NCBI RefSeq assembly: GCF_001422545.1
Contig: NZ_LMLE01000008.1
Location: 113,946 to 177,945, forward strand
Source: Pedobacter sp. Leaf41
Lineage (GTDB): Bacteria > Bacteroidota > Bacteroidia > Sphingobacteriales > Sphingobacteriaceae
Direction of reading: 5' to 3'
DNA: 64,000 bases
Numbering within the stretch: the stretch's first letter is position 1; each line of letters begins with the position of its first letter. Below are positions 36,335-45,758 of this stretch, in pieces. The notes under the pieces are model-generated. The model worked only from the letters and a program-made list of their open reading frames with translations, was not told the origin of the DNA and did no database searches. Made by a program: the position numbers and the translations under genes.

Positions 36335-36418
36335 TTAACCACAGATGCAGGCAGATAAACACAGATTTTGGTTTTTAAACCGCTTTTATATGTGTGTATC
36401 CTTTTTATCTGTGGTTAA
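36335..36418. repeat. 84-bp element with perfect 12-bp terminal inverted repeats
   Basis: TTAACCACAGAT (36335-36346) and ATCTGTGGTTAA (36407-36418) are exact complements, with further ACAGAT words inside the left arm. There is no open reading frame and no target-site duplication that I can see. Confidence 0.75.
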
Positions 36419-36431
36419 TTAATCTAACCAA

Positions 36432-36488
36432 AGAGCGGATGGCGGGACTGCATTCCTCCATGAAAAACCAGACCGTTCTTTTTCAGAT
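36432..36488 (+). repeat. dispersed GGACTG element, copy 2
   Basis: Contains GGATGGCGGGACTGCATTCC and ends in TTCTTTTTCAGATC; related to 2796-2862 and 55767-55827. It is about 55-110 bp before the S9 peptidase start. Confidence 0.45.
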
Positions 36489-36540
36489 CAAAATCTAACC
36501 TAAAAAATCGTTAAATTGCATCAACCTGAACCAAACCAAC

Positions 36541-38694
36541 ATGATGAAACGTATTTTACCCGGCATGCTTTTACTGAGTACAGTTGTAGCATGCAACAAT
36601 CCCAAACAAAAAGAAATGAAACCTATAAAATGGCCTGATGCCAAACCGCCTGTTGCAGAGATTATTCCACATAAAAGAGTTATTCATGGCGATACCGTGG
36701 TAGATAATTACTACTGGATGATTGATTATTTTAAAAAAGGACCAGACAGTACAAAGGTTGTCGATTATTTGAAAGCCGAGAATGCTTACCTGGAAACCAT
36801 GATGAAGGGTACCGAAAAGTTTCAGGCTGATTTGTTTAAGGAAATGAAGGGTAGGATTAAGGAAAAAGACGAATCAGTTCCGGTTTTTAGGAATGGGTAT
36901 TTCTACTATACGCGGACCGAAGATGGCCGGCAGTATTATAAATATTGCAGGAAGAAGGGAAGTTTAAGCGCAACAGAAGAGGTTTTACTAGATGTTGATG
37001 CATTGGCAAAAGGACACTCATATTATAGCGCAACCGGTTTTAGTGTGAGTCCTGATAATAAATTACTGGCTTTTGGTGTAGATAAGGTTTCGCGTAGGCA
37101 ATACACCATTCAGGTTAAAAACCTCGAAACCGGAGAAATTTATAAGGATGCGATTGCAAATACGGAGGGTGGGGTAGCCTGGGCTAATGATAATAAAACA
37201 TTGTTTTATACTTCGAAAAATGCGGTCACGTTGCTGAGCGAAAAAATCAAAAAACATGTGCTTGGAACGGATGAAAAGGCTGATATGGTAGTTTATGATG
37301 AGAAAGACAATACCAATTATATCGGCGTAGGAAAATCGAAAAACGGTCGTTACATTATGATTTCATCTGCAGGGACACTTACGAATGAATTTAGAATGAT
37401 TGATGCTGATCATCCAAAGGCTGCTTTTAAAATTTTCTCGCCACGATCTAAAGATGTGCTATACGATGTTTTGCCTATTGATGATAAATTCTACATCATT
37501 ACCAATTGGAATGCAAAGAATTTTCGCCTGATGGAATGCGATTTAGATAAGACGGAAAAAGAAAACTGGAAAGAAGTGATTCCAAACCGGAAAGATGTTT
37601 TGTTAGAATATGGTGATGAATTTAAGGATTTCTTAGTGCTATCTGAACGCAAAAACGGTTTAACCGAAATGCATGTATTGAAGACAGACGGCAAAGATTA
37701 TTACATCAAATTTGACGAGCCAGTCTATGCAGCAGGCATTGGATCGAACCCCGAATATACCGGCAAAACGCTTCAATACAACTACACTTCTTTAACTACG
37801 CCGAATTCTGTTTATGATTATGATTTGCAGAAAAAAGAAAAAAAGTTAATGAAGCAACAGGAGGTTGTGGGTGGCTACGATCCAAAAAATTACGTTACCG
37901 AACGTTTGTTTGCCAAGGCTAAAGACGGAACCAAAATTCCTATTGCCATCGTTTATAAGAAAGGCTTTGATAAAAACGGGAAAGCGCCGTTGCTGCTTTA
38001 TTCTTACGGCTCTTACGGTTCGAGTACCGAGGCGTCGTTTTCGTCCCAGCGTTTAAGTTTGCTTGATCGTGGTTTCGCGTTTGCCATTGCAAATATTCGT
38101 GGCGGACAAGAAATGGGGCGCCAGTGGTATGAGGATGGTAAATTGATGAAAAAGAAAAATACTTTTACCGATTTTATTGCTGCCGGAGAATACCTGGTGG
38201 AACAAAATTACACTTCGAAAGCGCATTTGTATGCCAATGGTGGCAGTGCTGGTGGGTTGTTAATGGGTGCAGTTGTAAATTTGGCTCCAGATTTATGGAA
38301 CGGTGTTATTGCAGATGTTCCTTTTGTTGATGTGGTAAATACCATGCTCGATGAAAGCATTCCATTAACTACAAATGAATTCGATGAGTGGGGAAATCCA
38401 AAGAAAAAGGATGCCTACGATTATATGAAAAGCTACTCGCCGTATGAAAATGTAGAGAAAAAAGCCTACCCAAATATGCTTGTTACCACGGGTTTACACG
38501 ATAGCCAGGTTCAATATTTTGAGCCTGCAAAATGGGTAGCCAAGCTTAGGGCAAACAAAACGGATAAAAACGTTCTGTTGCTAAAAACCAATATGGAATT
38601 TGGACATGGAGGCGCATCAGGCCGGTTCGATTATTTGAAAGACGTAGCTTTGAGATGGGCATTTTTATTTTCGTTGGAAGGTATCACTAAATAA
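36541..38694 (+). CDS. S9 family peptidase, oligopeptidase B/prolyl oligopeptidase type, lipoprotein
   Basis: 717 residues (716 if the second ATG is used). MMKRILPGMLLLSTVVACNN is a lipoprotein signal, so the enzyme is envelope-bound. The N-terminal seven-bladed propeller begins with HGDTVVDNYYWMIDYFK, the equivalent of the family's DDYYWLRD. The catalytic domain has YSYGSYG, FAIANIRGGQEMGR, the nucleophile in NGGSAGGLLMG (Ser about 568), DSQVQYFEPAKW and the His in EFGHGGASGR (about 688). It should cleave short peptides after basic or prolyl residues. Length is normal. Confidence 0.95.
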   Translation: MMKRILPGMLLLSTVVACNNPKQKEMKPIKWPDAKPPVAEIIPHKRVIHGDTVVDNYYWMIDYFKKGPDSTKVVDYLKAENAYLETMMKGTEKFQADLFKEMKGRIKEKDESVPVFRNGYFYYTRTEDGRQYYKYCRKKGSLSATEEVLLDVDALAKGHSYYSATGFSVSPDNKLLAFGVDKVSRRQYTIQVKNLETGEIYKDAIANTEGGVAWANDNKTLFYTSKNAVTLLSEKIKKHVLGTDEKADMVVYDEKDNTNYIGVGKSKNGRYIMISSAGTLTNEFRMIDADHPKAAFKIFSPRSKDVLYDVLPIDDKFYIITNWNAKNFRLMECDLDKTEKENWKEVIPNRKDVLLEYGDEFKDFLVLSERKNGLTEMHVLKTDGKDYYIKFDEPVYAAGIGSNPEYTGKTLQYNYTSLTTPNSVYDYDLQKKEKKLMKQQEVVGGYDPKNYVTERLFAKAKDGTKIPIAIVYKKGFDKNGKAPLLLYSYGSYGSSTEASFSSQRLSLLDRGFAFAIANIRGGQEMGRQWYEDGKLMKKKNTFTDFIAAGEYLVEQNYTSKAHLYANGGSAGGLLMGAVVNLAPDLWNGVIADVPFVDVVNTMLDESIPLTTNEFDEWGNPKKKDAYDYMKSYSPYENVEKKAYPNMLVTTGLHDSQVQYFEPAKWVAKLRANKTDKNVLLLKTNMEFGHGGASGRFDYLKDVALRWAFLFSLEGITK

Positions 38695-38705
38695 TTTCAT
38701 CTTCG

Positions 38706-38766
38706 TTGTCATTCTGGGCCTGTCGAAGAACATCAAGATAGTGTTTCGACAGGCTCAATATGACAA
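38706..38766. repeat. REP-like hairpin (TTGTCAT...ATGACAA)
   Basis: Outer arms TTGTCAT/ATGACAA and inner arms GCCTGTCGAA/TTCGACAGGC are both perfect. A related hairpin lies at 40534-40594. It follows the S9 peptidase by 12 bp. Confidence 0.85.
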
Positions 38767-38797
38767 TCTATCTAATCCTACATATTATAAATCCATA

Positions 38798-39250
38798 ATG
38801 AATACCAAATTAAAAACACTCCAAATTATTCACCTTGCTTTATGCAGCGGCGTTTTACTTTTCGTTTTAGTAACAATTTTTTTAAACCGCGAAATCATGT
38901 TTTTTGATGCTAACCCAGCAACTACCGCACCATTCAACCCGATTTTCCCAATTATGGGGCTGATCACCATTTCAGCAAGCATTTTTTTCTTTAAAAACCT
39001 GATCGCTAAAATTGATAAAACGGAAAAAGCAGAAACGAAAATCAATTTGTTTCAAAGTGCCTTTATCATTAGCGCTGCTCTTTTAGAAGGAGGGGCACTT
39101 TTTAATGTTGTCGGCTTCTTCATTACACACAATTCTTTTTTCCTGCTGTTCGCCGCTGCAAATTTTATTTTTCTGGCCTTGAAGCATCCTACTAAAGATA
39201 AATTGATTTCTGCTTTACAATTGCAATACCCAGATACCGAGGCTTTGTAA
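38798..39250 (+). CDS. four-helix membrane protein, unknown function
   Basis: 150 residues from the ATG at 38798; an upstream GTG in the REP hairpin is rejected. About four hydrophobic segments (approx. 10-30, 48-68, 85-105, 112-130). No family was recognised. It ends 26 bp before the M16 peptidase gene, which may share its transcript. Confidence 0.7.
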   Translation: MNTKLKTLQIIHLALCSGVLLFVLVTIFLNREIMFFDANPATTAPFNPIFPIMGLITISASIFFFKNLIAKIDKTEKAETKINLFQSAFIISAALLEGGALFNVVGFFITHNSFFLLFAAANFIFLALKHPTKDKLISALQLQYPDTEAL

Positions 39251-39276
39251 CCAAATAGCCGTATCTTTGCCCGCCA

Positions 39277-40509
39277 ATGGAATACAATGTTCATACTTTA
39301 CCGAACGGCATCCGCTTGTTGCATGTGCCCTCGGCTTCTACTATATCTCATGCCTGCATCATTATCAATACCGGTTCTCGTGATGAACCCGAAGGCAAAG
39401 CAGGTTTGGCCCATTTTATCGAACATTTAATTTTTAAGCGAACAGAGAAACGCAGTACGAATCAGATTTTAAACCGTTTGGAAAGTGTGGGCGCAGATTT
39501 AAATGCCTATACAACCAAAGAATATACCTGCATCCATGCTTCATTTTTGAATCCTTATTTAGATCGAACCCTTGATCTTTTTAACGATATCATTTTCCAT
39601 TCTACTTTCCCTGAGGAAGAAATGGATAAAGAAAAAAGCGTAATTCTTGATGAAATTGCTTCTTATCTCGATCAACCGGAAGAAGCCATTAATGATGATT
39701 TTGAAGACATGCTTTTTGCAGGAAATGCTTTGGGTAATAACATCCTCGGCACCGTAGAAAGCGTAAGCAATTTTACCCGTGAGGATGTGATCAATTTCCG
39801 CAAAGCAAATTATCGAACAAATGAAATTGCAGTAGCTGTTTTGGGCGATTACAGTTTTAATAGCGTGGTAAAAAAGGGCACAAAATATTTTAGTGATGTA
39901 GAAGAAAACTCCCCTTCGCTAAACCGAAAAAAACCTGCTATTTTAAATCCGACTTCGACCGACATTTATAAGCCTATTATGCAATCGCATTGTATTGTTG
40001 GTGGGCAAACGTATTCCACTCACCACAAAAATAAGGCAGGTTTAATGTTACTGAATAACTATTTCGGGGGCAACGGAATGAGTTCGGTGTTGAATCTTCA
40101 AATCAGAGAAAAATACGGCATTGCCTACACCATCGAATCTAATTTTTCGCCGCTAAGCGATACCGGAATTTTTTCGATCTATTTCGGTACGGATAAAGAA
40201 AAACATACGAAGGCATTAACTTTAATTTTTAAAGAGATGAAAAAGTTAAAGGATCACCCTTTGAATGAGTTGCAGTTACAAAAAGCAAAAAATAAATTTA
40301 TCGGCCAGATTGCTTTAAGTGAAGAGAACAGGATCGGCTTAATTATTTCAATGGCAAAAAGCCTGATTGATCATGATAGAATTGATTCGTTGGCGCAGGT
40401 TTTTGAGCGAATTAATAAAGTGAGCACGACAGAAATGGCTCAAATTGTAGATGACGTTTTAGCACCAGAGCAATTGAATATTTTTACATTCAGTCCGATA
40501 CTGGAATAA
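39277..40509 (+). CDS. M16-family zinc metallopeptidase
   Basis: 410 residues. The inverted zinc motif HxxEH is H46-F-I-E49-H50, with the distal Glu in EKSVILDEIASY (about 121-128), and the second domain includes REKYGIAYTIESNFSPLSDTG. This is the processing-peptidase/PqqF-like family; single M16 chains usually work as a homodimer or with a partner. A TATCTTTG -7 box lies at 39262-39269, only 7 bp before the ATG, hinting at a leaderless transcript. Confidence 0.96.
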   Translation: MEYNVHTLPNGIRLLHVPSASTISHACIIINTGSRDEPEGKAGLAHFIEHLIFKRTEKRSTNQILNRLESVGADLNAYTTKEYTCIHASFLNPYLDRTLDLFNDIIFHSTFPEEEMDKEKSVILDEIASYLDQPEEAINDDFEDMLFAGNALGNNILGTVESVSNFTREDVINFRKANYRTNEIAVAVLGDYSFNSVVKKGTKYFSDVEENSPSLNRKKPAILNPTSTDIYKPIMQSHCIVGGQTYSTHHKNKAGLMLLNNYFGGNGMSSVLNLQIREKYGIAYTIESNFSPLSDTGIFSIYFGTDKEKHTKALTLIFKEMKKLKDHPLNELQLQKAKNKFIGQIALSEENRIGLIISMAKSLIDHDRIDSLAQVFERINKVSTTEMAQIVDDVLAPEQLNIFTFSPILE

Positions 40510-40533
40510 TTGCTATTTTTGTAAAGTGGTAGA

Positions 40534-40594
40534 TTGTCATCCTGAGCTCGTCGAAGGAGCAATCGGAGAGTCTTCGACAGGCTCAGACTGACAA
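40534..40594. repeat. REP-like hairpin (TTGTCA...TGACAA)
   Basis: Outer arms TTGTCA/TGACAA and an inner dyad CTGAGCTCGTCGAAG/CTTCGACAGGCTCAG. Same family as 38706-38766; it lies between the M16 and peptide deformylase genes. Confidence 0.85.
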
Positions 40595-40644
40595 ACCTTT
40601 GGAATTTAGTCTCAGGCTTATTGTCTGAAAAAATATATTACACA

Positions 40645-41205
40645 ATGAAATTACCAATAGTAGCTTACGGAGATCCTGTTTTAAAAAAGGTAGGAACCGA
40701 TATTGATGAAGATTACCCTGAATTAAAAGAGTTGATTGCAAACATGTTTGATACCATGTACTATGCAAATGGCGTTGGTTTGGCTGCACCCCAAATTGGC
40801 TTACCCATTCGTTTATTTATAGTGGATACAGGGGAAGAGGAAGATGGAACGCCAGGCTATAAAAGAGTATTTATAAATGCCAGGATTGTAGAAGAAACCG
40901 GAGAACCCTGGAGCTTTAATGAAGGTTGTTTAAGCATTCCGGATATTCGGGAAAACATTATGCGCAAACCCAACATTAAAGTGAATTATTTTGATGAAAA
41001 CTGGGTAGAACATACTGAAGATGTTGATGGCTTACCTGCTCGGGTAATTCAACATGAGTACGATCATATCGAAGGTAAACTCTTTACCGATAAAGTTAGC
41101 ATTTTACGTAAAACAATGTTAAAGAGTAAATTAGATGCCATTTCAAAAGGAAACATCAAAACAGATTATAAAATGAAGTTTCCGAATAAAAGTAAAAAAC
41201 GATAG
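40645..41205 (+). CDS. def: peptide deformylase
   Basis: 186 residues from ATG 40645, which gives the normal N-terminus MKLPIVAYGDPVLKKVG; an earlier in-frame TTG is rejected. Motif 1 GVGLAAPQIG (43-52), motif 2 EGCLSIP (93-99, metal Cys) and motif 3 QHEYDHIEG (HExxH, about 137-141) are all complete, so it should remove N-formyl groups from nascent proteins using Fe2+ or a similar metal. Closed by a strong terminator. Confidence 0.98.
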   Translation: MKLPIVAYGDPVLKKVGTDIDEDYPELKELIANMFDTMYYANGVGLAAPQIGLPIRLFIVDTGEEEDGTPGYKRVFINARIVEETGEPWSFNEGCLSIPDIRENIMRKPNIKVNYFDENWVEHTEDVDGLPARVIQHEYDHIEGKLFTDKVSILRKTMLKSKLDAISKGNIKTDYKMKFPNKSKKR

Positions 41206-41227
41206 GTTTTTACCGGAAGATTTTGGA

Positions 41228-41256
41228 GGGAAAACGGAAACGTTATCCCTTTTTTT
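41228..41256 (+). terminator. rho-independent terminator after def
   Basis: GGGAAAACG and CGTTATCCC form a 9-bp stem with one mismatch and a GAAA tetraloop, followed by seven T. Confidence 0.9.
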
Positions 41257-41316
41257 GTGCCCATGGCTAAGTTAGGCATCTAGGACTTTTTGACTCAGAC
41301 ACTAAAAACTCCCGAC

Positions 41317-41955
41317 TTAATTTTCATTTCTTTTCTTATCCCCATCGAAGATTTGCTGCATCAGCTTACCCCAGGCAAAAGGATTTAAAAGAGGGTTGGT
41401 TTGCACCATGTTCTTGTTAATCATCCTGTCAAAATTATAACGATAATTCTGACTTCCGATTTCCTGTCCATCACGCGGTAGCGTTTGAATTAAGCCATTA
41501 ATCGATGATCTGGAGAGGTTTTTCTTCGCTATCGCCATATCATCATCCGCTAATTTCATGGATAGAAACTCGCGGGTAAACTCTTCCGTAGTAGCCCATG
41601 GAAAAACCCTTACCGAAGGCAAATCGATTACATTAGCTTTCAGCTTAACCATAATCGTGTACTTACTATCAGGTGTTCCGGTTGGTATAACTGTTGAGAA
41701 TTTTTTATAACCTATGGCCGTAAAAAGAATGGTATCACCAGGATTAACAATAAAAGTAAAATAACCCCTATAATCGGCGGCTACACGTTTACCATTTGCA
41801 GAAAGATTGGTAATGGTAACGTAAGGAATTACGTTTGTACTATCGATATCAGTAATGATCCCAGAAAATTGTATAAGTTTTTCTTCTGCTGATCTTTGTT
41901 GTGAAAAAGCAGCGGTAGAAAAAAGAAGGCAAATTAGGGCAATACAATATCTCAT
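41317..41955 (-). CDS. exported CarboxypepD_reg-like domain protein
   Basis: 212 residues with a signal peptide (MRYCIALICLLFSTAAFSQ). Residues about 28-120 form the carboxypeptidase-regulatory-like beta-sandwich (FSGIITDIDSTNVIPYVTIT, GYFTFIVNPGDTILFTAIGY) seen at the N-terminus of TonB-dependent receptors; here it stands alone with a helical C-terminal tail. Function unknown. It is transcribed away from NifU with no shared terminator visible. Confidence 0.85.
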   Translation of the reverse strand: MRYCIALICLLFSTAAFSQQRSAEEKLIQFSGIITDIDSTNVIPYVTITNLSANGKRVAADYRGYFTFIVNPGDTILFTAIGYKKFSTVIPTGTPDSKYTIMVKLKANVIDLPSVRVFPWATTEEFTREFLSMKLADDDMAIAKKNLSRSSINGLIQTLPRDGQEIGSQNYRYNFDRMINKNMVQTNPLLNPFAWGKLMQQIFDGDKKRNEN

Positions 41956-42008
41956 TAAGACAAAAGTAATTTTAAAAAATAAAACTTCCTTGTTAAATAT
42001 TGTTAAAG

Positions 42009-42254
42009 CTAAACTTGCTCTGCCATGTTAACGGCCACTACTGAAGTAATTTGAGGTACGGCTTTCATAATTGCCTGTTCAATGCCCGATTTCATAGTCA
42101 TGAAACTCATCGGACAAGAACCGCAGCTGCCTAAAAGTTTAAGCTTTACCATTCCTTCTGATGTAATTTCTTCAACAGAAACATCCCCTCCATCAGCCTT
42201 CAAATAGGGTCTGATAGTTTCTAATGCCTGTTCTACTTGCTCTGTTAAATTCAT
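42009..42254 (-). CDS. NifU-family iron-sulfur scaffold protein
   Basis: 81 residues from ATG 42254; a longer in-frame start overlapping mrp is rejected. The NifU C-terminal domain has C44-G-S-C47 (LGSCGSCPMS), which would bind a transient Fe-S cluster. It follows mrp by 34 bp, a sensible pairing for cluster assembly and delivery. Confidence 0.95.
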   Translation of the reverse strand: MNLTEQVEQALETIRPYLKADGGDVSVEEITSEGMVKLKLLGSCGSCPMSFMTMKSGIEQAIMKAVPQITSVVAVNMAEQV

Positions 42255-42288
42255 TATGTGTATTTTAAAATATAAAAATAGTAATTTT

Positions 42289-43365
42289 TTAGCAATTAGC
42301 CATTTGTGCATTATTAATGGATATCTGCTGCGCAATTTTGCTTGCAATATCTCCAAAGATAACATCCAAAAGCGGATTTTGGTTTAGCACTACCGGCTTA
42401 CCATTGTCTCCGGCCTCAGCAATGCTCTGTATTATCGGAATTTCACCTAAAAATGGAACATCAAATCGCTCTGCTAAAATAGTTCCTCCACCTTTTCCAA
42501 AAATATAGTATTTGTTATCAGGCAATTCTTCTGGCGTAAAGTACGACATGTTTTCTACCACTCCTAAAATAGGGATATTAATTCCTGGCATACGGAACAT
42601 GGCCAAACCTTTATGGGTATCAGCCAAGGCTACTTGCTGCGGCGTAGTCACCACAACAGCTCCAGAAATTGGGAAGCTTTGGGTAATGGTGATGTGAATA
42701 TCGCCGGTGCCCGGTGGAAGATCGACAATTAGATAATCCAGTTCACCCCAATTGGTGTCGTTAAATAATTGTTTTACCGCGTTAGAAGCCATTGGCCCAC
42801 GCCACGGGACTGGCTGACCAGGATCTGCAAAAAAGCCAAGCGATAACAACTTTATCCCGTACTTTTCAATCGGGATAATCTTAGTTTTTCCATCAGCTGT
42901 TTCTTCTGCACCAGGTTTGGCATCAACCAAATCAAACATGGTAGGTACCGAAGGGCCATAAATATCGGCATCTATTAAACCCACTTTTGCACCATCCTTC
43001 GCCAGGGTTACCGCCAAATTACTCGATACAGTAGATTTGCCAACACCACCTTTTCCAGATGAAACTAAAATGATGTTCTTAATGTTATCTAGTGAAGATG
43101 AATTTGTTGGTTGGGTTACCCTGGAAGTTACATTGATATTTACTTCAGCATCTGCAGATACAAAATGCTTAACGGCATTTGTACAGGCATTTTTCAGCAT
43201 GTCCTTCATCGGGCAAGCAGGCGTAGTAAGCTCTAGTGTAAAGTTTACCTGGTTGTTATCTATATGTAAATCCTTAATCATGTTTAACGTCACTAAATCT
43301 TTTTTAAGATCGGGATCCTCTACATTTTTTAAAGCATCTAAAACTTGTTGCGGGCTAATTGGCAT
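42289..43365 (-). CDS. mrp: Mrp/NBP35-family ATP-binding iron-sulfur carrier
   Basis: 358 residues. An N-terminal MIP18/DUF59 domain (about 1-85) is followed by a deviant Walker A SGKGGVGKST (about 103-112), LIDADIYGPSVP, WGELDYLIVDLPPGTGD, and ENMSYFTPEELPDNKYYIFG. The usual C-terminal CxxC of ApbC is not obvious there, which weakens but does not exclude cluster binding. It moves Fe-S clusters to apoproteins with ATP. Operon with NifU. A 131-bp gap separates it from the divergent glycosyltransferase. Confidence 0.95.
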   Translation of the reverse strand: MPISPQQVLDALKNVEDPDLKKDLVTLNMIKDLHIDNNQVNFTLELTTPACPMKDMLKNACTNAVKHFVSADAEVNINVTSRVTQPTNSSSLDNIKNIILVSSGKGGVGKSTVSSNLAVTLAKDGAKVGLIDADIYGPSVPTMFDLVDAKPGAEETADGKTKIIPIEKYGIKLLSLGFFADPGQPVPWRGPMASNAVKQLFNDTNWGELDYLIVDLPPGTGDIHITITQSFPISGAVVVTTPQQVALADTHKGLAMFRMPGINIPILGVVENMSYFTPEELPDNKYYIFGKGGGTILAERFDVPFLGEIPIIQSIAEAGDNGKPVVLNQNPLLDVIFGDIASKIAQQISINNAQMANC

Positions 43366-43496
43366 GGTATTAATTTAAATTCAAAATTAACAAAACATAG
43401 CCATAAATACTTTTATTTAGGGTTTTAAACTGTAATTTTAACACGAAATAAACATTTAATTGTTACGTTTAAGCAATTAACCATTTTAACGACTAT

Positions 43497-45644
43497 ATGC
43501 GCATACCGAAAATTAAAATCCGTAAAAAATATTTAAAAATTGGAGCGTGGATTTTAGGTGTTTTTTTAATTGCTTTCCTTGCTATTGGCGCTTATGCTTA
43601 TAGTAAAAGGGAAGCGCTGCTAAAAAAAATGGTGGCCAAAGCCATTGCAAAAGCCGATAAAGATTATGGTTTAGAAGTGAAAATTGGATCTGCAGGCTTT
43701 GCAGGGATGAGCACAGTAAAAATGACCAATATTTCGGTGGTTCCGAAAGATCGAGACACGCTTTCCAATATCGGTGAATTGAGTGTTGGTGTAAAGTTAT
43801 TTCCATTGATTTTTGGAAACGTTAAGCTAGCTGAAGTAGAACTAAGCGATGGCTTTGTGAATGTAGTATTCAAAGATTCGATCAGTAATATCGATTTCAT
43901 CCTTAAAAGAAAGAAAAAAGACAGTACCGAGAATAAAGGAAAGGCCAACTTACCCGAGATTGCCAATAATTTATTGAACCAGGTTTTGTATAAAATTCCT
44001 GATGATATGGACATGAAAAATATGGTTTTCAAGTTCAACGATCACGATACCGCAAAATTGAGTTTTGCTACCACAGCGACAATAGATGATGGTGATTTAA
44101 AATCTACTATCAATGTAAATGAAGGTGAATCTACCTGGCACGTCGACGGACTTGTAAACCCAGGTAGTAAGCGCTTAAAATTTATGGCCTATGCTGATGG
44201 AAAAAAACTGGAATTACCTTATTTGAATAATAAGCTCCATGCAAAAGTAAGTTTCGATACGCTTGAAACCGAGCTAAAAGATGCGGGATACAGTGGCGAC
44301 GACTACAAAATATCGGGTTCATGGTCGGTTAAAAATATGTTGCTTAACCAGGCGAGAATAGCGAGTAATGACATTGTTGTTCAAAGTGCAAAACTTGATG
44401 CTGATGTTTTAGTTGGACCCAATTTTGTTGCTTTGGACAGTTCATCGACTGCTTATCTTAAAAATGCCCAAATTCATCCATACGTTAAATACACGTTAGG
44501 TAAAAACAAAATTTACGAGCTTAAAATAAATGCCGAAGAACAAGATGCGCAGGCGATTTTAGATGGTTTCCCTCAAGGTTTGTTCGAATCATTAGATGGT
44601 TTGAAAGTGGAAGGAAAAGTAAAATACAATCTTAATTTCTATCTGGACACCAAAGTGCCAGACAGTGTAAAATTCAGCTCTACCTTAACTCCCGTAAATT
44701 TCAAGATTTTAAGATGGGGAAAAACCAATCTTCAAAAAATTAATGCTCCATTTATTTACACGCCATATGAGTATGGAAAACCGATGCGTGATATCACCAT
44801 TGGCCCATCAAACCCAAATTTTACTCCTTTAAGTGCGATTTCTAAGAATTTCATCAACGCGGTTTTAACTGCCGAAGATCCATCATTTTATACCCACAAT
44901 GGTTTTGTGGAAGAATCAATTCGAAAATCGATTGCAGTAAATTACAAGGAGAAGAAATTTAAACGGGGCGGAAGTACGATCAGCATGCAGCTGGTTAAAA
45001 ATATATATTTAAGTCGCCAGAAAACTTTAGCCCGCAAAGCGGAAGAAATATTAATTGTGTGGCTCATTGAACACAATCATTTAGTGAGCAAACAACGCAT
45101 GCTGGAGGTATATTTTAATATTATGGAGCTTGGTCAAAACATTTATGGTATTGGTGAAGCATCGAGGTATTATTTCGGAAAGCAGCCAGCAGATTTAACC
45201 ATTGGCGATGGCTTGTTCCTGGCCAGTATTGTTCCAAAACCTAAGGCATCGATGTACAAGTTTATGGCCGATGGAAGCTTGAAACCTTATATGTTCAACT
45301 ATTTCAGGTTTATGGGAAACATTATGGCGAGAAGAGGCTTAACTCCTGGAGATACGTCGGGTTATGGTTTTTATAATGTTCGTTTGCGTGAAGGTTTGCG
45401 CCGTTATCTGGCACCAGACACTGTAGAAATTGACACCAATGTTTTTGAAGATGATGAAGAGGGAATGCCGCCCGTAATGATGCAGGACAAAAACAAAAAT
45501 TTATTCGACAGGATTTTTGGGGGCGGAAATAAAAAAGATACCGTAACCGCTAAACCTGCCGATACCGCAAAAACTAAAAAACAGCTTAGACAGGAACGGA
45601 GAGAACAACGGCGAAAGGAAAAAGAGCAGGAAGAAGGCGGGTAG
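43497..45644 (+). CDS. AsmA-like/GT51 transglycosylase-domain protein
   Basis: 715 residues. One transmembrane helix (about 13-36), then a long AsmA-like beta-rich region (about 40-430), then a GT51 peptidoglycan glycosyltransferase domain (about 440-640) with the catalytic Glu in TAEDPSFYTHNGF (about 461), GGSTISMQLVKNIYL and NIMELGQNIYGIGEASRYYF. There is no transpeptidase domain, and the C-terminus is a Lys/Arg/Glu-rich tail. It would polymerise lipid II glycan chains. The combination occurs in Bacteroidota but its purpose is unclear. Confidence 0.93.
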   Translation: MRIPKIKIRKKYLKIGAWILGVFLIAFLAIGAYAYSKREALLKKMVAKAIAKADKDYGLEVKIGSAGFAGMSTVKMTNISVVPKDRDTLSNIGELSVGVKLFPLIFGNVKLAEVELSDGFVNVVFKDSISNIDFILKRKKKDSTENKGKANLPEIANNLLNQVLYKIPDDMDMKNMVFKFNDHDTAKLSFATTATIDDGDLKSTINVNEGESTWHVDGLVNPGSKRLKFMAYADGKKLELPYLNNKLHAKVSFDTLETELKDAGYSGDDYKISGSWSVKNMLLNQARIASNDIVVQSAKLDADVLVGPNFVALDSSSTAYLKNAQIHPYVKYTLGKNKIYELKINAEEQDAQAILDGFPQGLFESLDGLKVEGKVKYNLNFYLDTKVPDSVKFSSTLTPVNFKILRWGKTNLQKINAPFIYTPYEYGKPMRDITIGPSNPNFTPLSAISKNFINAVLTAEDPSFYTHNGFVEESIRKSIAVNYKEKKFKRGGSTISMQLVKNIYLSRQKTLARKAEEILIVWLIEHNHLVSKQRMLEVYFNIMELGQNIYGIGEASRYYFGKQPADLTIGDGLFLASIVPKPKASMYKFMADGSLKPYMFNYFRFMGNIMARRGLTPGDTSGYGFYNVRLREGLRRYLAPDTVEIDTNVFEDDEEGMPPVMMQDKNKNLFDRIFGGGNKKDTVTAKPADTAKTKKQLRQERREQRRKEKEQEEGG

Positions 45645-45758
45645 TCAGTTTGCGGTTTACACTTCATGTTTTATCTCTTTAGAACTAAATAATTATATAC
45701 CGAAGCTTGTCAAAAATTTCAAAATTACAACATTACAACATTTCAACAAAAAACATAA

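Larger units (their letters stand above)
36197..36540. other. 344-bp divergent gap between proB and the S9 peptidase gene
   Basis: It holds the G-rich proB leader (36200-36217), a long palindrome (36335-36418) and a dispersed element (36432-36488). No clean pair of Bacteroidota promoter boxes was found for either gene. Confidence 0.5.

Noticed and set aside
42009-42365. Longer NifU start overlapping mrp
   Set aside because: The extra residues are not NifU-like; ATG 42254 gives the standard N-terminus.
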